64,000 nucleotides of DNA, from positions 248,001-312,000 of the forward strand of contig NZ_MWQH01000002.1 in the NCBI RefSeq assembly GCF_002210295.1, read 5' to 3'. Below the pieces are notes generated by a model. The model was given only the letters and a program-made list of their open reading frames with translations. It was not told the origin of the DNA and made no database searches. The translations under genes and the position numbers were made by a program. Below are positions 34,283-42,152 of this stretch, in pieces; positions within the stretch are counted from its first letter, which is position 1, and each line of letters starts with the position of its first letter. The stretch comes from Fibrobacter sp. UWB5 (lineage in GTDB: Bacteria > Fibrobacterota > Fibrobacteria > Fibrobacterales > Fibrobacteraceae).

Positions 34283-34596
34283 ATGTTCTCCTTTTTGTTT
34301 GTAATCGCGAATTTCGACGCCGCTTCAAAATTACATAAATAAAACACCAAGCCAAAACAAAAGTGTCACTAATAAAAGCAAAAAAACAATTATCTAGGGA
34401 CTTGAAAAAAGAGATGCCCCGTCAAGCGGGGCATGACAACAGGGCTAGGCTGCAGGCAGGGGGACAACAGCTTCAAGGCGAGTGTTGTGGCAAACGGAGT
34501 TTGACATAACCGAGCCGATCTGTTGGGGCTTGAGCGTAGCGAAAGACCAGCCTTCCCCCTTTTTCGGTCTACCGTCTACTTCCTACTGTCTACTAA
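34283..34596. other. intergenic region with hairpin and low-complexity tract
   Basis: 314 bases without a credible gene. It holds a perfect hairpin ATGCCCCG/CGGGGCAT (34414-34421 with 34427-34434) of a kind common as intergenic filler, then a non-coding stretch with 'AACCGAGCCGATCTG' weakly like the tail of the hairpin repeat. It ends in a degenerate TAGACAGT tract (34569-34596). Confidence 0.6.
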
Positions 34597-35214
34597 TCAC
34601 AGCGTTGCCTGGAACTGGTGGAACTTTTCCAGGAGTTCGGCGTAGGTCTTGGTGGCTTCGAGCTGCGGGAACTGGGCGACGATGGAGTCCGGGGCGCAGA
34701 AGAAGCAGCCCTTGTCGGCCTGCTTGAGCATGCCCGTGTCGTTGAAGGAATCACCGCTGGCGAACACCTTGAAGTTGAGGTCTTGCAGGTGCTTCACGAC
34801 CTTCGTCTTCTGGTCGTTGAGACGCAGGTGGTAGCCCTTAATCATGTCGTTTTCGACTTCCAGGTTGTGGCAGAAGATGGTCGGGAATCCGAGGTTCTTC
34901 ATGATGGGGTAGGCGAATTCCTGGAACGTGTCCGAAAGAATAATCACCTGGGCTTCGTCGCGGAGTTTGTCCATAAAGTCGCGGGCGCCGTCGAGAAGTC
35001 CGAGGTTTGCGATCACGTTCTGGATGTCCGAAAGCTTGATGCCTTCGCGTTCGAGAATCTTGATGCGGCCCTTCATGAGTACGTCGTAGTCGGGAATGTC
35101 ACGGGTGGTGAGGCGCAGGTCCTTAATGCCGGTTTTCTCGGCGACGGCAATCCAGATTTCAGGGGCGAGGACACCTTCAAGGTCCAGGGTAACGACACAT
35201 TGCTTGGTAAACAT
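34597..35214 (-). CDS. thrH: ThrH-type phosphoserine/homoserine phosphotransferase
   Basis: 205 residues from the ATG at 35214, four bases after hslO; a longer frame lies inside hslO. HAD-superfamily motifs: 'LDLEGVLAPEIWIAVAEKTG' (motif I), 'ILSDTFQEF' (II), 'GDSFNDTGML' (IV). 'TTRDIPDYDVLM' and 'LGFPTIFCHNLEV' match Pseudomonas ThrH closely. ThrH dephosphorylates phosphoserine and can transfer phosphate to homoserine, bridging serine and threonine synthesis; thrC lies 5.5 kb away. Confidence 0.9.
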   Translation of the reverse strand: MFTKQCVVTLDLEGVLAPEIWIAVAEKTGIKDLRLTTRDIPDYDVLMKGRIKILEREGIKLSDIQNVIANLGLLDGARDFMDKLRDEAQVIILSDTFQEFAYPIMKNLGFPTIFCHNLEVENDMIKGYHLRLNDQKTKVVKHLQDLNFKVFASGDSFNDTGMLKQADKGCFFCAPDSIVAQFPQLEATKTYAELLEKFHQFQATL

Positions 35215-35218
35215 AGGG

Positions 35219-36097
35219 CTATTTCTTTCGTTCGTTGATGATGGAGCGCAAATCCGCAATCGTAATCTGGTATGGGGTGCGGCAGAAGTCGCAAACCACT
35301 TCGAGGTCCTTGCCTTCTTTTTCGAGATCCTGCAAGTCCTTGAGCGGGAGCGTTGCAAGCGTTGCCACGGTGCGTTCGCGGCTGCAGGGGCAGTAGGCCT
35401 TCGGGTCGATTTCTTTGACGATATCGATTTCGTAGGGGCCGCGCAGCTGGTCCAGGAGCTCGTCCAGGTCAAAGCCTTCGGGCGTGTTCATGTCGCAGAA
35501 TTTCGGCAAGTTCTGGATAATGACTTCGATCAGGTTAATGTCCTTGTCTTCGAGGTCGGGGAAGGCTTCGATGTAGAAACCGGCGGCGTAGTCGAGCTTG
35601 CTTGGGTCTTCTTTGTTAAAGGCGGCTTCAATACCTACGGCCGAGCGGATCTGTTCGGACTGCAAAAGGTAGGTGGCGAGGTTCTGGCCCATGGATACGG
35701 CGGGAGCCTCGATAATGCTTTCGTGGACGCGCTTGCCCTGTTCGTTCAGCTTGACGACGCGGACGCTCTGCGGAATGAGGGCGGGTTCGTTACCGCCAAC
35801 GGCCTGGAGTTCCGGCTGCGGAATCATGGCGCGCACCAGGCCCTGCGGCGTGGAGTCCGACTGCACCAGCGTGATTTCGCCCGAGAATCGGGTGGTAAAG
35901 CTCACGGTGCCCGGGAACTTGAGCGAGGCGCTCAAGAAAATGCTTGCGATGGAGTTTTCGGCGAGGAGCTTGAGGGCGAAACCCTGTGCGTTATGCTTCT
36001 TGCCGATTTCGTTCATCGTCGCGGTCAAGTCGACGACAATCAGGCGGAAGGGCGTCTTCTTGCCCGTAGCGCGGATAATGCGGTCCTTGAAATTCAT
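35219..36097 (-). CDS. hslO: Hsp33-family redox-regulated chaperone
   Basis: 292 residues. The carboxy zinc/redox centre is intact: 'YCPCSRER' (CxC) and 'VVCDFCRTPY' (CxxC), the Hsp33 switch that forms disulfides on oxidative stress. The amino domain ('GKKHNAQGFALKLLAEN', 'RFSGEITLVQSDSTPQGLVRAMI') agrees. It is cytosolic and prevents aggregation when oxidised. Followed by thrH after 4 bp. Confidence 0.93.
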   Translation of the reverse strand: MNFKDRIIRATGKKTPFRLIVVDLTATMNEIGKKHNAQGFALKLLAENSIASIFLSASLKFPGTVSFTTRFSGEITLVQSDSTPQGLVRAMIPQPELQAVGGNEPALIPQSVRVVKLNEQGKRVHESIIEAPAVSMGQNLATYLLQSEQIRSAVGIEAAFNKEDPSKLDYAAGFYIEAFPDLEDKDINLIEVIIQNLPKFCDMNTPEGFDLDELLDQLRGPYEIDIVKEIDPKAYCPCSRERTVATLATLPLKDLQDLEKEGKDLEVVCDFCRTPYQITIADLRSIINERKK

Positions 36098-36116
36098 GGC
36101 CCAAAGATAGAATTTT

Positions 36117-36256
36117 AGACGAGAGGCGAGAGACGAAAGACGAGAGAAAGTTGGTGTTGTGTCATCCTGAGCTATACAACACTTGGGACGGAGTCCCTTA
36201 GTGGCTGTTATCCACTTTGTGGAGAAGAACCATAGGTTCGGAGTCGAAGGATCTAA
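36117..36256. repeat. GAGACGA tract followed by dispersed TCATCC...GGATC repeat, copy 2
   Basis: 36117-36149 is a degenerate 7-bp repeat (GAGACGAAAGACGAGAG). 36169-36256 runs from GTGTCATCCTGAGC to GTCGAAGGATCTAA and has the same ends as 31877-31924 in reverse orientation, with a different middle. Both lie between hslO and the divergent DJ-1 gene. Confidence 0.6.
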
Positions 36257-36293
36257 TGATTTTTAATTAGATTTCATAAAAAAGAGGTTTAAT

Positions 36294-36839
36294 ATGCAAA
36301 TACTTTTCTTGTTGGCTGATGGTTTCGAAGAAACCGAATTCGTGACTCCTTTCGACTACCTGCAGCGGGCGGGTTTTGAGGTCGCTTTGGCATCTGTTTC
36401 GGGCAACACCGAAGTGGTGGGGGCCCATGGCCTTGCGATTGCGACGGATTTTGCTCTCTCGGGTGCTGATTCGACTGCTTTTGATGGCGTCCTTTTGCCG
36501 GGTGGCGGTCCGGGCGTCAAGAATTTGAAAGCCTCTGCCGAAGTGGAAAAAGTCATCCACGAATTTAACGACAAAGGTAAGTGGATTTTTGCGATTTGCG
36601 CGGCTCCGCTGGTGCTCAGCAAGGCGGGAATCCTTGCCGATAAGACTGCGACCTGTTTCCCGGGCTGCGAAAGTGAACTTGTCTGTAAAAAGTTCGTCGA
36701 AGACCGCGTGGTCGTAGACGGGAACATCGTCACGAGCCGTGGCGCAGGCTCTGCCGAAGAATTTGCTTTTGAATGCATAGCGCAGCTTGGCGGCCGCGAA
36801 CTTACGGAAAAAATCCGCAAGCAGGTCGTGGCACGATAG
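36294..36839 (+). CDS. DJ-1/PfpI family protein
   Basis: 181 residues. The nucleophile elbow 'AICAAPLVL' carries Cys102, and 'GFEETEFVTP' supplies the Glu (residue 15) that stabilises it, as in human DJ-1 and YajL. Members act as glyoxalases, deglycases or chaperones; the exact activity here cannot be read from sequence. No signal peptide. Starts near the end of a dispersed repeat and converges with sufB (7-bp gap). Confidence 0.93.
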   Translation: MQILFLLADGFEETEFVTPFDYLQRAGFEVALASVSGNTEVVGAHGLAIATDFALSGADSTAFDGVLLPGGGPGVKNLKASAEVEKVIHEFNDKGKWIFAICAAPLVLSKAGILADKTATCFPGCESELVCKKFVEDRVVVDGNIVTSRGAGSAEEFAFECIAQLGGRELTEKIRKQVVAR

Positions 36840-36846
36840 ATTGCCG

Positions 36847-38262
36847 CTAACCTACAGAATGTTCGAGCTTGAGTGTCAGTAACTGACGGGCTTCCGTGGC
36901 GAATTCGCCCGGGAGCTCTTTAAATACATCTTTGCAGAATCCGCCCACCATCGCTTGGATGGCGTCTTCGCGCTTGATGCCGCGGCTTTCGAAATAGAAA
37001 AGCTGGTCTTCGCTGATGCGGCTGGTGGTGGCTTCGTGTTCGGTGGTGGAACTGGCGTTTGCTACCGTGATGTATGGGAACGTGTGGGCAGCGCTCTTGT
37101 CGCCCACGAGCATGCTGTCGCACTGGGTGTAGTTGCGGGCACCCGTGGCCGACTTGTGAATGTTCACTTCGCCGCGGTAGGCGTTGCTAGAATAGTCGGC
37201 GCTGATACCCTTGCTGATAATCGTGCTCTTGGTGTTCTTGCCGATGTGGATCATCTTGGTGCCGGTGTCAGCCTGCATGTGCCCGTTGGTGAGGGCCACG
37301 CTGTAGAATTCTCCGACGGAATTGTCGCCCAGCAGCACGCAGCTCGGATACTTCCATGTGATGGCAGAGCCCGTTTCGACCTGCGTCCAGCTGATGCGGC
37401 TGTTCTTGCCGGCACACTTGCCACGTTTGGTGACGAAGTTGTACACGCCGCCGGCTCCCGTTTCACGGTCGCCCGCGTACCAGTTTTGCACGGTGGAATA
37501 CTTAATCGAAGCGTTGTCCTTGGCCACCAGTTCCACGATGGCACTGTGCAACTGCTTGCTGCTGAATTCCGGCGCGGTGCAGCCTTCGAGGTAGCTTACG
37601 CTGGCGCCTTCATCAGCGATGATCAAGGTGCGTTCAAACTGGCCTGCTTCCTTGTTGTTAATGCGGAAGTAGGTGGAAAGATCCATGGGGCACTTGACTC
37701 CAGGCGGAATGTAGACGAAGCTTCCGTCGCCAAAGACGGCGCTATTGAGGGCTGCAAAATAGTTGTCGCCTGCAGGCACCACCGAGCCCAGGTATTCCTC
37801 GATGAGTTCGGGGTATTCCTTGATGGCGTCGCTGATGGAGCAGAACAGAATGCCCATCTCCATGAGCTTGCGCTTGTGGCTGGTGTAGATGCTCACCGAG
37901 TCAAAGACTGCGTCCACGGCCACGTTGGCCAGTCGCTTCTGTTCGTCCAGCGGGATGCCGAGCTTTTCGAAGGTGGCCAGGAGTTCCGGGTCAACATCTT
38001 CAATCTTTTCGTGGCTCTTCTTAGTCTTCGGGGCGGAGTAGTAGACAATGTCTTGCAGGTCCACCGGATTGAAACTCAGTTCGCCCCAGTTCGGCTGCTC
38101 CATGGTCTTGAGCTTTTCATACGCTTTTAGTCGGAAATCGAGCATGAACTGCGGTTCACCGCGGAGCTTGGACGCCCTGCGGATAACATCTTCGTTCAGA
38201 CCTTTCTCGAAGGCCTCGTTTTCGATATCCGTTACAAAACCGTATTTATAGTTTTCGCTCAT
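36847..38262 (-). CDS. sufB: Fe-S cluster assembly scaffold SufB
   Basis: 471 residues. '[28 protein letters not shown]' (in part), '[10 protein letters not shown]', '[22 protein letters not shown]', '[15 protein letters not shown]' and '[22 protein letters not shown]' are typical of SufB. It forms the SufBC2D scaffold on which Fe-S clusters are built. In most genomes sufB is beside sufC and sufD; here both neighbours are unrelated and oppositely oriented, so partners must be elsewhere or absent. The high demand for Fe-S clusters in complex I and the radical SAM enzyme fits. Confidence 0.96.
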   Translation of the reverse strand: MSENYKYGFVTDIENEAFEKGLNEDVIRRASKLRGEPQFMLDFRLKAYEKLKTMEQPNWGELSFNPVDLQDIVYYSAPKTKKSHEKIEDVDPELLATFEKLGIPLDEQKRLANVAVDAVFDSVSIYTSHKRKLMEMGILFCSISDAIKEYPELIEEYLGSVVPAGDNYFAALNSAVFGDGSFVYIPPGVKCPMDLSTYFRINNKEAGQFERTLIIADEGASVSYLEGCTAPEFSSKQLHSAIVELVAKDNASIKYSTVQNWYAGDRETGAGGVYNFVTKRGKCAGKNSRISWTQVETGSAITWKYPSCVLLGDNSVGEFYSVALTNGHMQADTGTKMIHIGKNTKSTIISKGISADYSSNAYRGEVNIHKSATGARNYTQCDSMLVGDKSAAHTFPYITVANASSTTEHEATTSRISEDQLFYFESRGIKREDAIQAMVGGFCKDVFKELPGEFATEARQLLTLKLEHSVG

Positions 38263-38382
38263 TTTACACCTTTTTGCGGGCGTAAAGATAGTAAAAGGGG
38301 GACGATGCGTCCACTGTACTAGTGCAAATTGCCATAACGAAGACTCCCTACACGCAATTCAGCGAAAATTGAATGCTGAAAA

Positions 38383-38397
38383 TGACAATTTTTGTCA
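38383..38397. promoter_or_regulatory. palindrome upstream of a small membrane-protein gene
   Basis: TGACAATTTTTGTCA is a perfect 6+6 inverted repeat with a TTT centre, 43 bp before the small gene at 38441. An imperfect promoter (ATGACA, 16 bp, TATAGG) overlaps it, so it could be an operator. Confidence 0.4.
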
Positions 38398-38440
38398 GTA
38401 TTTTATAGGTATATTTGTTTGCGTAAAAGAGAGGTAAATT

Positions 38441-38617
38441 ATGAATCGCTTTAGCATTGCAAATAACAACATTCTGTTTTCCACGCTTCTGATGCTTGCC
38501 CCGGCCGTATTTGGAGTCATGTTCTACGGTTCCGGCAGCGTTGTCGCATCGGTATCGGCCGCGATTGCCTATTTGAGCCTAGTCATCGGCGAAAGGCTAG
38601 ATGGCAAATCGTGCTGA
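38441..38617 (+). CDS. small membrane protein
   Basis: 58 residues from ATG 38441, with GAGAGG about 7 nt upstream. Two hydrophobic segments (residues 11-29, 'ILFSTLLMLAPAVFGVMF', and 31-49, 'GSVVASVSAAIAYLSLVIG') are joined by a short glycine turn, with a charged tail ERLDGKSC. It looks like a two-helix inner-membrane hairpin of unknown function. Ribosome site and composition support coding; the next gene starts 48 bp later. Confidence 0.65.
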   Translation: MNRFSIANNNILFSTLLMLAPAVFGVMFYGSGSVVASVSAAIAYLSLVIGERLDGKSC

Positions 38618-38626
38618 TTTTTGTAG

Positions 38627-38642
38627 GTTTGTCTATACAAAC
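38627..38642. promoter_or_regulatory. inverted repeat before the secreted-protein gene
   Basis: GTTTGT CTAT ACAAAC, perfect 6-bp arms, 24 bp before the ATG at 38666. It could be an operator or an mRNA hairpin; nothing further can be said. Confidence 0.35.
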
Positions 38643-38665
38643 TGCAAAAAGAAGGACGAGAACAA

Positions 38666-40468
38666 ATGAAAAGAGTGTTGTTGGGTCTAGCGTCGTTGCT
38701 TGCGGCATCCACTTCGTTTGGTTTTGAAACCTGGCTTGGAGCGAATCAGCATAGTTCTGTCGATACGCAACTCGGAAATGCTACCGAAACAGAAGGCCGC
38801 TGGTACGTTATGAGTGATTCCATAGCCGATGGAAAATCAAGTGTTATCTGGCCTGCAGAATTAGGAAACGAGTATAGCCCCACAGATGTGACGCCGATAC
38901 TAGAACGTTGTAATGGTCTATGCGGAACCGCCATGCTAGAAAAAGGGTTTGAATATCCGTATATGACGGTTGCCTTCAATGTCGTGGGACAAACATCCGA
39001 TACGGATACGACTTCGGCTCCGGGAGATGCTTCTGATTGGGGTGGCCTTTGTATTACTTATCGCTCGACCGCGAGAACGGCTCTTCAGTTAGGTCTTGGT
39101 GATAAAGTTGACTATGACATGGAATATGGGAATCCGTATGTGACGCTCCCTGTAACAAATAAAGATACCAGCCTGCAGTTCAAGTGGAGCGATTTTAAGC
39201 AACCGACTTGGTTGTCTATTCGTGCTTTGCTTATTAGTGGTGAAAAAGCCGCAAAGCAGCTTGTTTCGGTTCAATTTAGAATGCAAGATCGTGTCGGCGC
39301 CTATGATTTTAACATTTGCGCAATTGGTCCCTATAATGGAGGTTGCCCTGAACGCTGTTCTGAAATCGTTTCGCAGCGATGGCTTTCTCATGATAGCATC
39401 TCAATTTCTGATATCCCTGATCAGCCCTATACGGGGGACTCTATTTGCCCAGAGGTCGTGATTACGGATCACCATAAATTTGGCTCGAAAAATGCTGAAG
39501 ATCGACTGGTTTTGGGTTCCGATTATACCGTCAAATGTGAAAACAATGTTAATGTTGGTACGGCCCGTATGACCATATTCGCAAACAATAAGGGTTATTA
39601 CGGTGTTGCCGTCAAGAATTTCAAAATCGTAGTTGATGAACAGCACTATGGAGCACTTACGGTTTATAAAGACCAATATGGGCCTTGGGCTGTTATTGAT
39701 GGGGAATACAAAGACAAAGATACGGTTAAAGTTGAAAAAGATATTGAGGTTAACTCTGTCCGCCTCGATCGCGAATTTACGCCCGATGCCTATTCGACAA
39801 TTGTGCTGCCTTTCGCCATCAGTACCAATAATATAGTTGGACTTTCGAAGGTTTTGGCTTTTAATGGAGTTTCGCAGGAACAGGAAACATCTCCGAAAAA
39901 AGTGGAAATGACGGAACTCTGGTCGGATAACTCCGGTCTCAAGTCCTTCACGTTGAAGGCGAATACACCGTATATTATTCAGACGTCCCGGGCAGATCTT
40001 ACGTTCAAAGGCTCTGTTACAATTGTAAAGACTGGAAATTCCAATTCCAGCTATGTGGGCCCATGGGAATTCCGTGGCATGTATTCGTATAAGGTCTGGG
40101 ACGAAGACGACCCGGAACGCGCTGTGGCTTATGGCTTTGCGGCTGCCGAAGAAGGTGAATGCAAAGTCGGTGACTTTGTAAAAGTTGGCGCAGGTGCTTA
40201 CATCAATCCGATGCGTGCTTACATGATTTACAGCGGCGATGTTCCGGCACCTTTAAAGCCTGCCATGATTGAATCCTTGCCCGAAACCATGGATGTCGTG
40301 GTGGTTGACGAATCGGGCGAACAGACGACCGTTATCGGCACACTCGATACGCGTACGGGTGTAATCCGCATGAGTCGTGACCATCGAGTGTTTGATCTAA
40401 ATGGTCGCAATGTGAAGGGTAAGCCCGAGGCCAAGGGGGCTTACTATGGCAAAAAAACGAAGTTTTAA
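38666..40468 (+). CDS. large secreted protein with Ig-like repeat and sorting-like carboxy end
   Basis: 600 residues. A signal peptide (MKRVLLGLASLLAAST-SFG, cleavage near residue 19) directs export. Residues about 20-230 form an unrecognised beta-rich domain. Residues 245-330 ('IPDQPYTGDSICPEVVI', 'GSDYTVKCENNVNVGTARMTI') match a common bacterial Ig-like repeat. Residues 370-460 contain 'YSTIVLPFAI...GL', seen in many surface proteins of Fibrobacter and Bacteroidetes. The end 'VFDLNGRNVKGKPEAKGAYYGKK' in parts resembles Fibrobacter carboxy-terminal domains like T9SS sorting signals. A surface or extracellular role is likely; no catalytic motif. A 43-residue peptide gene follows after 17 bp. 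Confidence 0.8.
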   Translation: MKRVLLGLASLLAASTSFGFETWLGANQHSSVDTQLGNATETEGRWYVMSDSIADGKSSVIWPAELGNEYSPTDVTPILERCNGLCGTAMLEKGFEYPYMTVAFNVVGQTSDTDTTSAPGDASDWGGLCITYRSTARTALQLGLGDKVDYDMEYGNPYVTLPVTNKDTSLQFKWSDFKQPTWLSIRALLISGEKAAKQLVSVQFRMQDRVGAYDFNICAIGPYNGGCPERCSEIVSQRWLSHDSISISDIPDQPYTGDSICPEVVITDHHKFGSKNAEDRLVLGSDYTVKCENNVNVGTARMTIFANNKGYYGVAVKNFKIVVDEQHYGALTVYKDQYGPWAVIDGEYKDKDTVKVEKDIEVNSVRLDREFTPDAYSTIVLPFAISTNNIVGLSKVLAFNGVSQEQETSPKKVEMTELWSDNSGLKSFTLKANTPYIIQTSRADLTFKGSVTIVKTGNSNSSYVGPWEFRGMYSYKVWDEDDPERAVAYGFAAAEEGECKVGDFVKVGAGAYINPMRAYMIYSGDVPAPLKPAMIESLPETMDVVVVDESGEQTTVIGTLDTRTGVIRMSRDHRVFDLNGRNVKGKPEAKGAYYGKKTKF

Positions 40469-40485
40469 TAAAAGGAAGATTGAAT

Positions 40486-40617
40486 ATGGAAAATAAGAAA
40501 GAATATCGTGCGCCTGAAATGAAGGAAATTCTTCTCAAGCCGCAAGAATCCTTGTTGCAGATCAGCTATGGTGGACAGCTTAGCATGCTTGACGAATCGT
40601 CTAAGCAAGATGTCTAA
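40486..40617 (+). CDS. 43-residue peptide gene
   Basis: ATG 40486 with AAAAGGAAG 8-16 nt upstream. The product begins MENKKEYRAPEMKEILLKPQ, continues ESLLQISYGGQLSML and ends in SKQDV. Small proteins with a charged start, 'Y..P.M..I.LK....LL..S.GG' and a Gly pair are frequent in Bacteroidetes and relatives and are sometimes treated as secreted-peptide precursors; I cannot assign this one. It follows the secreted protein by 17 bp and is probably co-transcribed. No maturation or export gene is adjacent. Confidence 0.6.
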   Translation: MENKKEYRAPEMKEILLKPQESLLQISYGGQLSMLDESSKQDV

Positions 40618-40637
40618 GATGTTGCGTGGCGAAAGTC

Positions 40638-40672
40638 TTTAAAAAGAAGCCCCGGATGAAAATCCGGGGCTA
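40638..40672. terminator. hairpin terminator between the peptide gene and thrC
   Basis: AGCCCCGGAT/ATCCGGGGCT (40648-40657 with 40662-40671), GAAA loop. On the minus strand it runs into TCTTTTT, so it mainly ends thrC; the plus-strand genes probably share it. Confidence 0.8.
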
Positions 40673-40704
40673 TCTTAATGCCTTTTAAAAAGGGGACGGG
40701 TCGA

Positions 40705-42045
40705 TTAGCGCCTACGTTCGGCCATCTCTTTCTTCAGGATGTCCATGACAGCGCCCAGGTCTGCCGGGGCCTTGAACACGGGGTTCGCGAACTTGGAGCA
40801 GATATTTTCGAGCTTCTTTTCGTGGTAGCCGACCTTGAATTCGGTGAACTTGAGGCCGTGTGCCGTGCTGATGACGACCACATTTTCTTCCTTGTCAATC
40901 TTGCCTGCGGCCACGAGCTTTTCGAGGGCGCCGAGAGCCACGCCAGTGTGCGGGCAGCAGTAGAGACCGATACGGTCGCCGCGGTGGGCGGCGTTAGCGA
41001 GTTCTTCTTCGGTAACGCTCACGACCATGCCGTTGGTCTTCTGGATGGCGCGTACGGCTTTCGGATAGCTGACCGGGTTACCGATCTGGATGGCAGAGGC
41101 GAGAGTCTTCTTGGCCTGCATCGGAACGAGCTTGTCGAAGCCGCGTTCGTAAGCCTGGAAGAACGGGTTGGCGTTTTCGGCCTGAGCCACGATAATGCGA
41201 GGAATGCGGTCAATAAGGCCCATGGCCTTGCAGTCTTCGAAACCCTTGGCCAGAGCGCTCACGTTACCCAGGTTTCCGCCCGGGATAATCACGGTGTCGG
41301 GTACCTTCCAGCCCATTTCCTGGCAGATTTCCGGAGAAATCGTCTTCTGGCCTTCGACGCGGAGGCTGTTCATGGAGTTGGCGAGGTAAATGCGGTTGTC
41401 GGCAGTGACCTGCTGGACAATCTTCATGCAACCGTCAAAGTCGGTGTCGAGGGCGAGCACGATGCTGCCGTTAGAAATCGGCTGGATCAGCTGGGCAACG
41501 CTGGTCTTGCCGGCGGGCAGGAACACGATGCTCGGGATACCGGCCTTGGCGCAGTAGGCGCTCAATGCGGCGGAGGTGTCACCGGTAGAAGCGCAAGCCA
41601 CGGCATCGATTTCGTGGATTTTCTTCTTGATGATGTGGTTCACCTGGCTCACGAGAACCGTCATGCCCAGGTCCTTGAAAGAACCCGTGTGAGAGTTACC
41701 GCAAAGCTTGACCTTGAGGCTTTTGATGCCCATTTCCTTGGCGAGCGGAGCGGCGTCAAACAGCGGGCTCCAGCCTTCGCGCATGGTCACGATGTCTTCG
41801 AGAGGCATGTCGGGGAGCACCATTTCGCGCTTGCTCCAGATGCCGCTCATGTCGGCCGGTTCAAAGCTCATGCGGCGTTCGGCAAAGAGCTTCTTCCATT
41901 CGTCGGGGCTCTTGCTGGCAAGGGCTGCGCGGTCGTGTTCGACTTCGAGCAGGCTACCGTCCACCTTGCTGCGGTAAATGACGTCGGTCAGCGGGTAAGT
42001 ATCGTCCCCGTTGATGTTCCTAAAATGGGCGTTGAATTGAGACAT
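40705..42045 (-). CDS. thrC: threonine synthase
   Basis: 446 residues. The PLP lysine is in 'GNSHTGSFKDLGM'; 'ACASTGDTSAALSAYCAKAG' and 'IPGGNLGNVSALAKG' bind cofactor phosphate. It converts O-phosphohomoserine to threonine. The layout fits the threonine synthase branch with an amino extension of about 90 residues ('YPLTDVIYRSKVDGSLLEV'). A single gene flanked by terminators; thrH (34597-35214) may feed the same pathway. Confidence 0.95.
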   Translation of the reverse strand: MSQFNAHFRNINGDDTYPLTDVIYRSKVDGSLLEVEHDRAALASKSPDEWKKLFAERRMSFEPADMSGIWSKREMVLPDMPLEDIVTMREGWSPLFDAAPLAKEMGIKSLKVKLCGNSHTGSFKDLGMTVLVSQVNHIIKKKIHEIDAVACASTGDTSAALSAYCAKAGIPSIVFLPAGKTSVAQLIQPISNGSIVLALDTDFDGCMKIVQQVTADNRIYLANSMNSLRVEGQKTISPEICQEMGWKVPDTVIIPGGNLGNVSALAKGFEDCKAMGLIDRIPRIIVAQAENANPFFQAYERGFDKLVPMQAKKTLASAIQIGNPVSYPKAVRAIQKTNGMVVSVTEEELANAAHRGDRIGLYCCPHTGVALGALEKLVAAGKIDKEENVVVISTAHGLKFTEFKVGYHEKKLENICSKFANPVFKAPADLGAVMDILKKEMAERRR

Positions 42046-42152
42046 AATATCCTCTAGTTTTTTCGGGGGTAAATATAGGAAAAATACGCGGTTATTTGTA
42101 GCCTAATTTGCTATATTCTCCACGGAATTACAGACTAGACTCGGAGTACTGA

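Noticed and set aside
34414-34434. Terminator for the ybjQ-like or thrH gene
   Set aside because: The hairpin is perfect but lies upstream of the ybjQ-like gene on its own strand, is 163 bp downstream of thrH, and no T tract follows on either strand.
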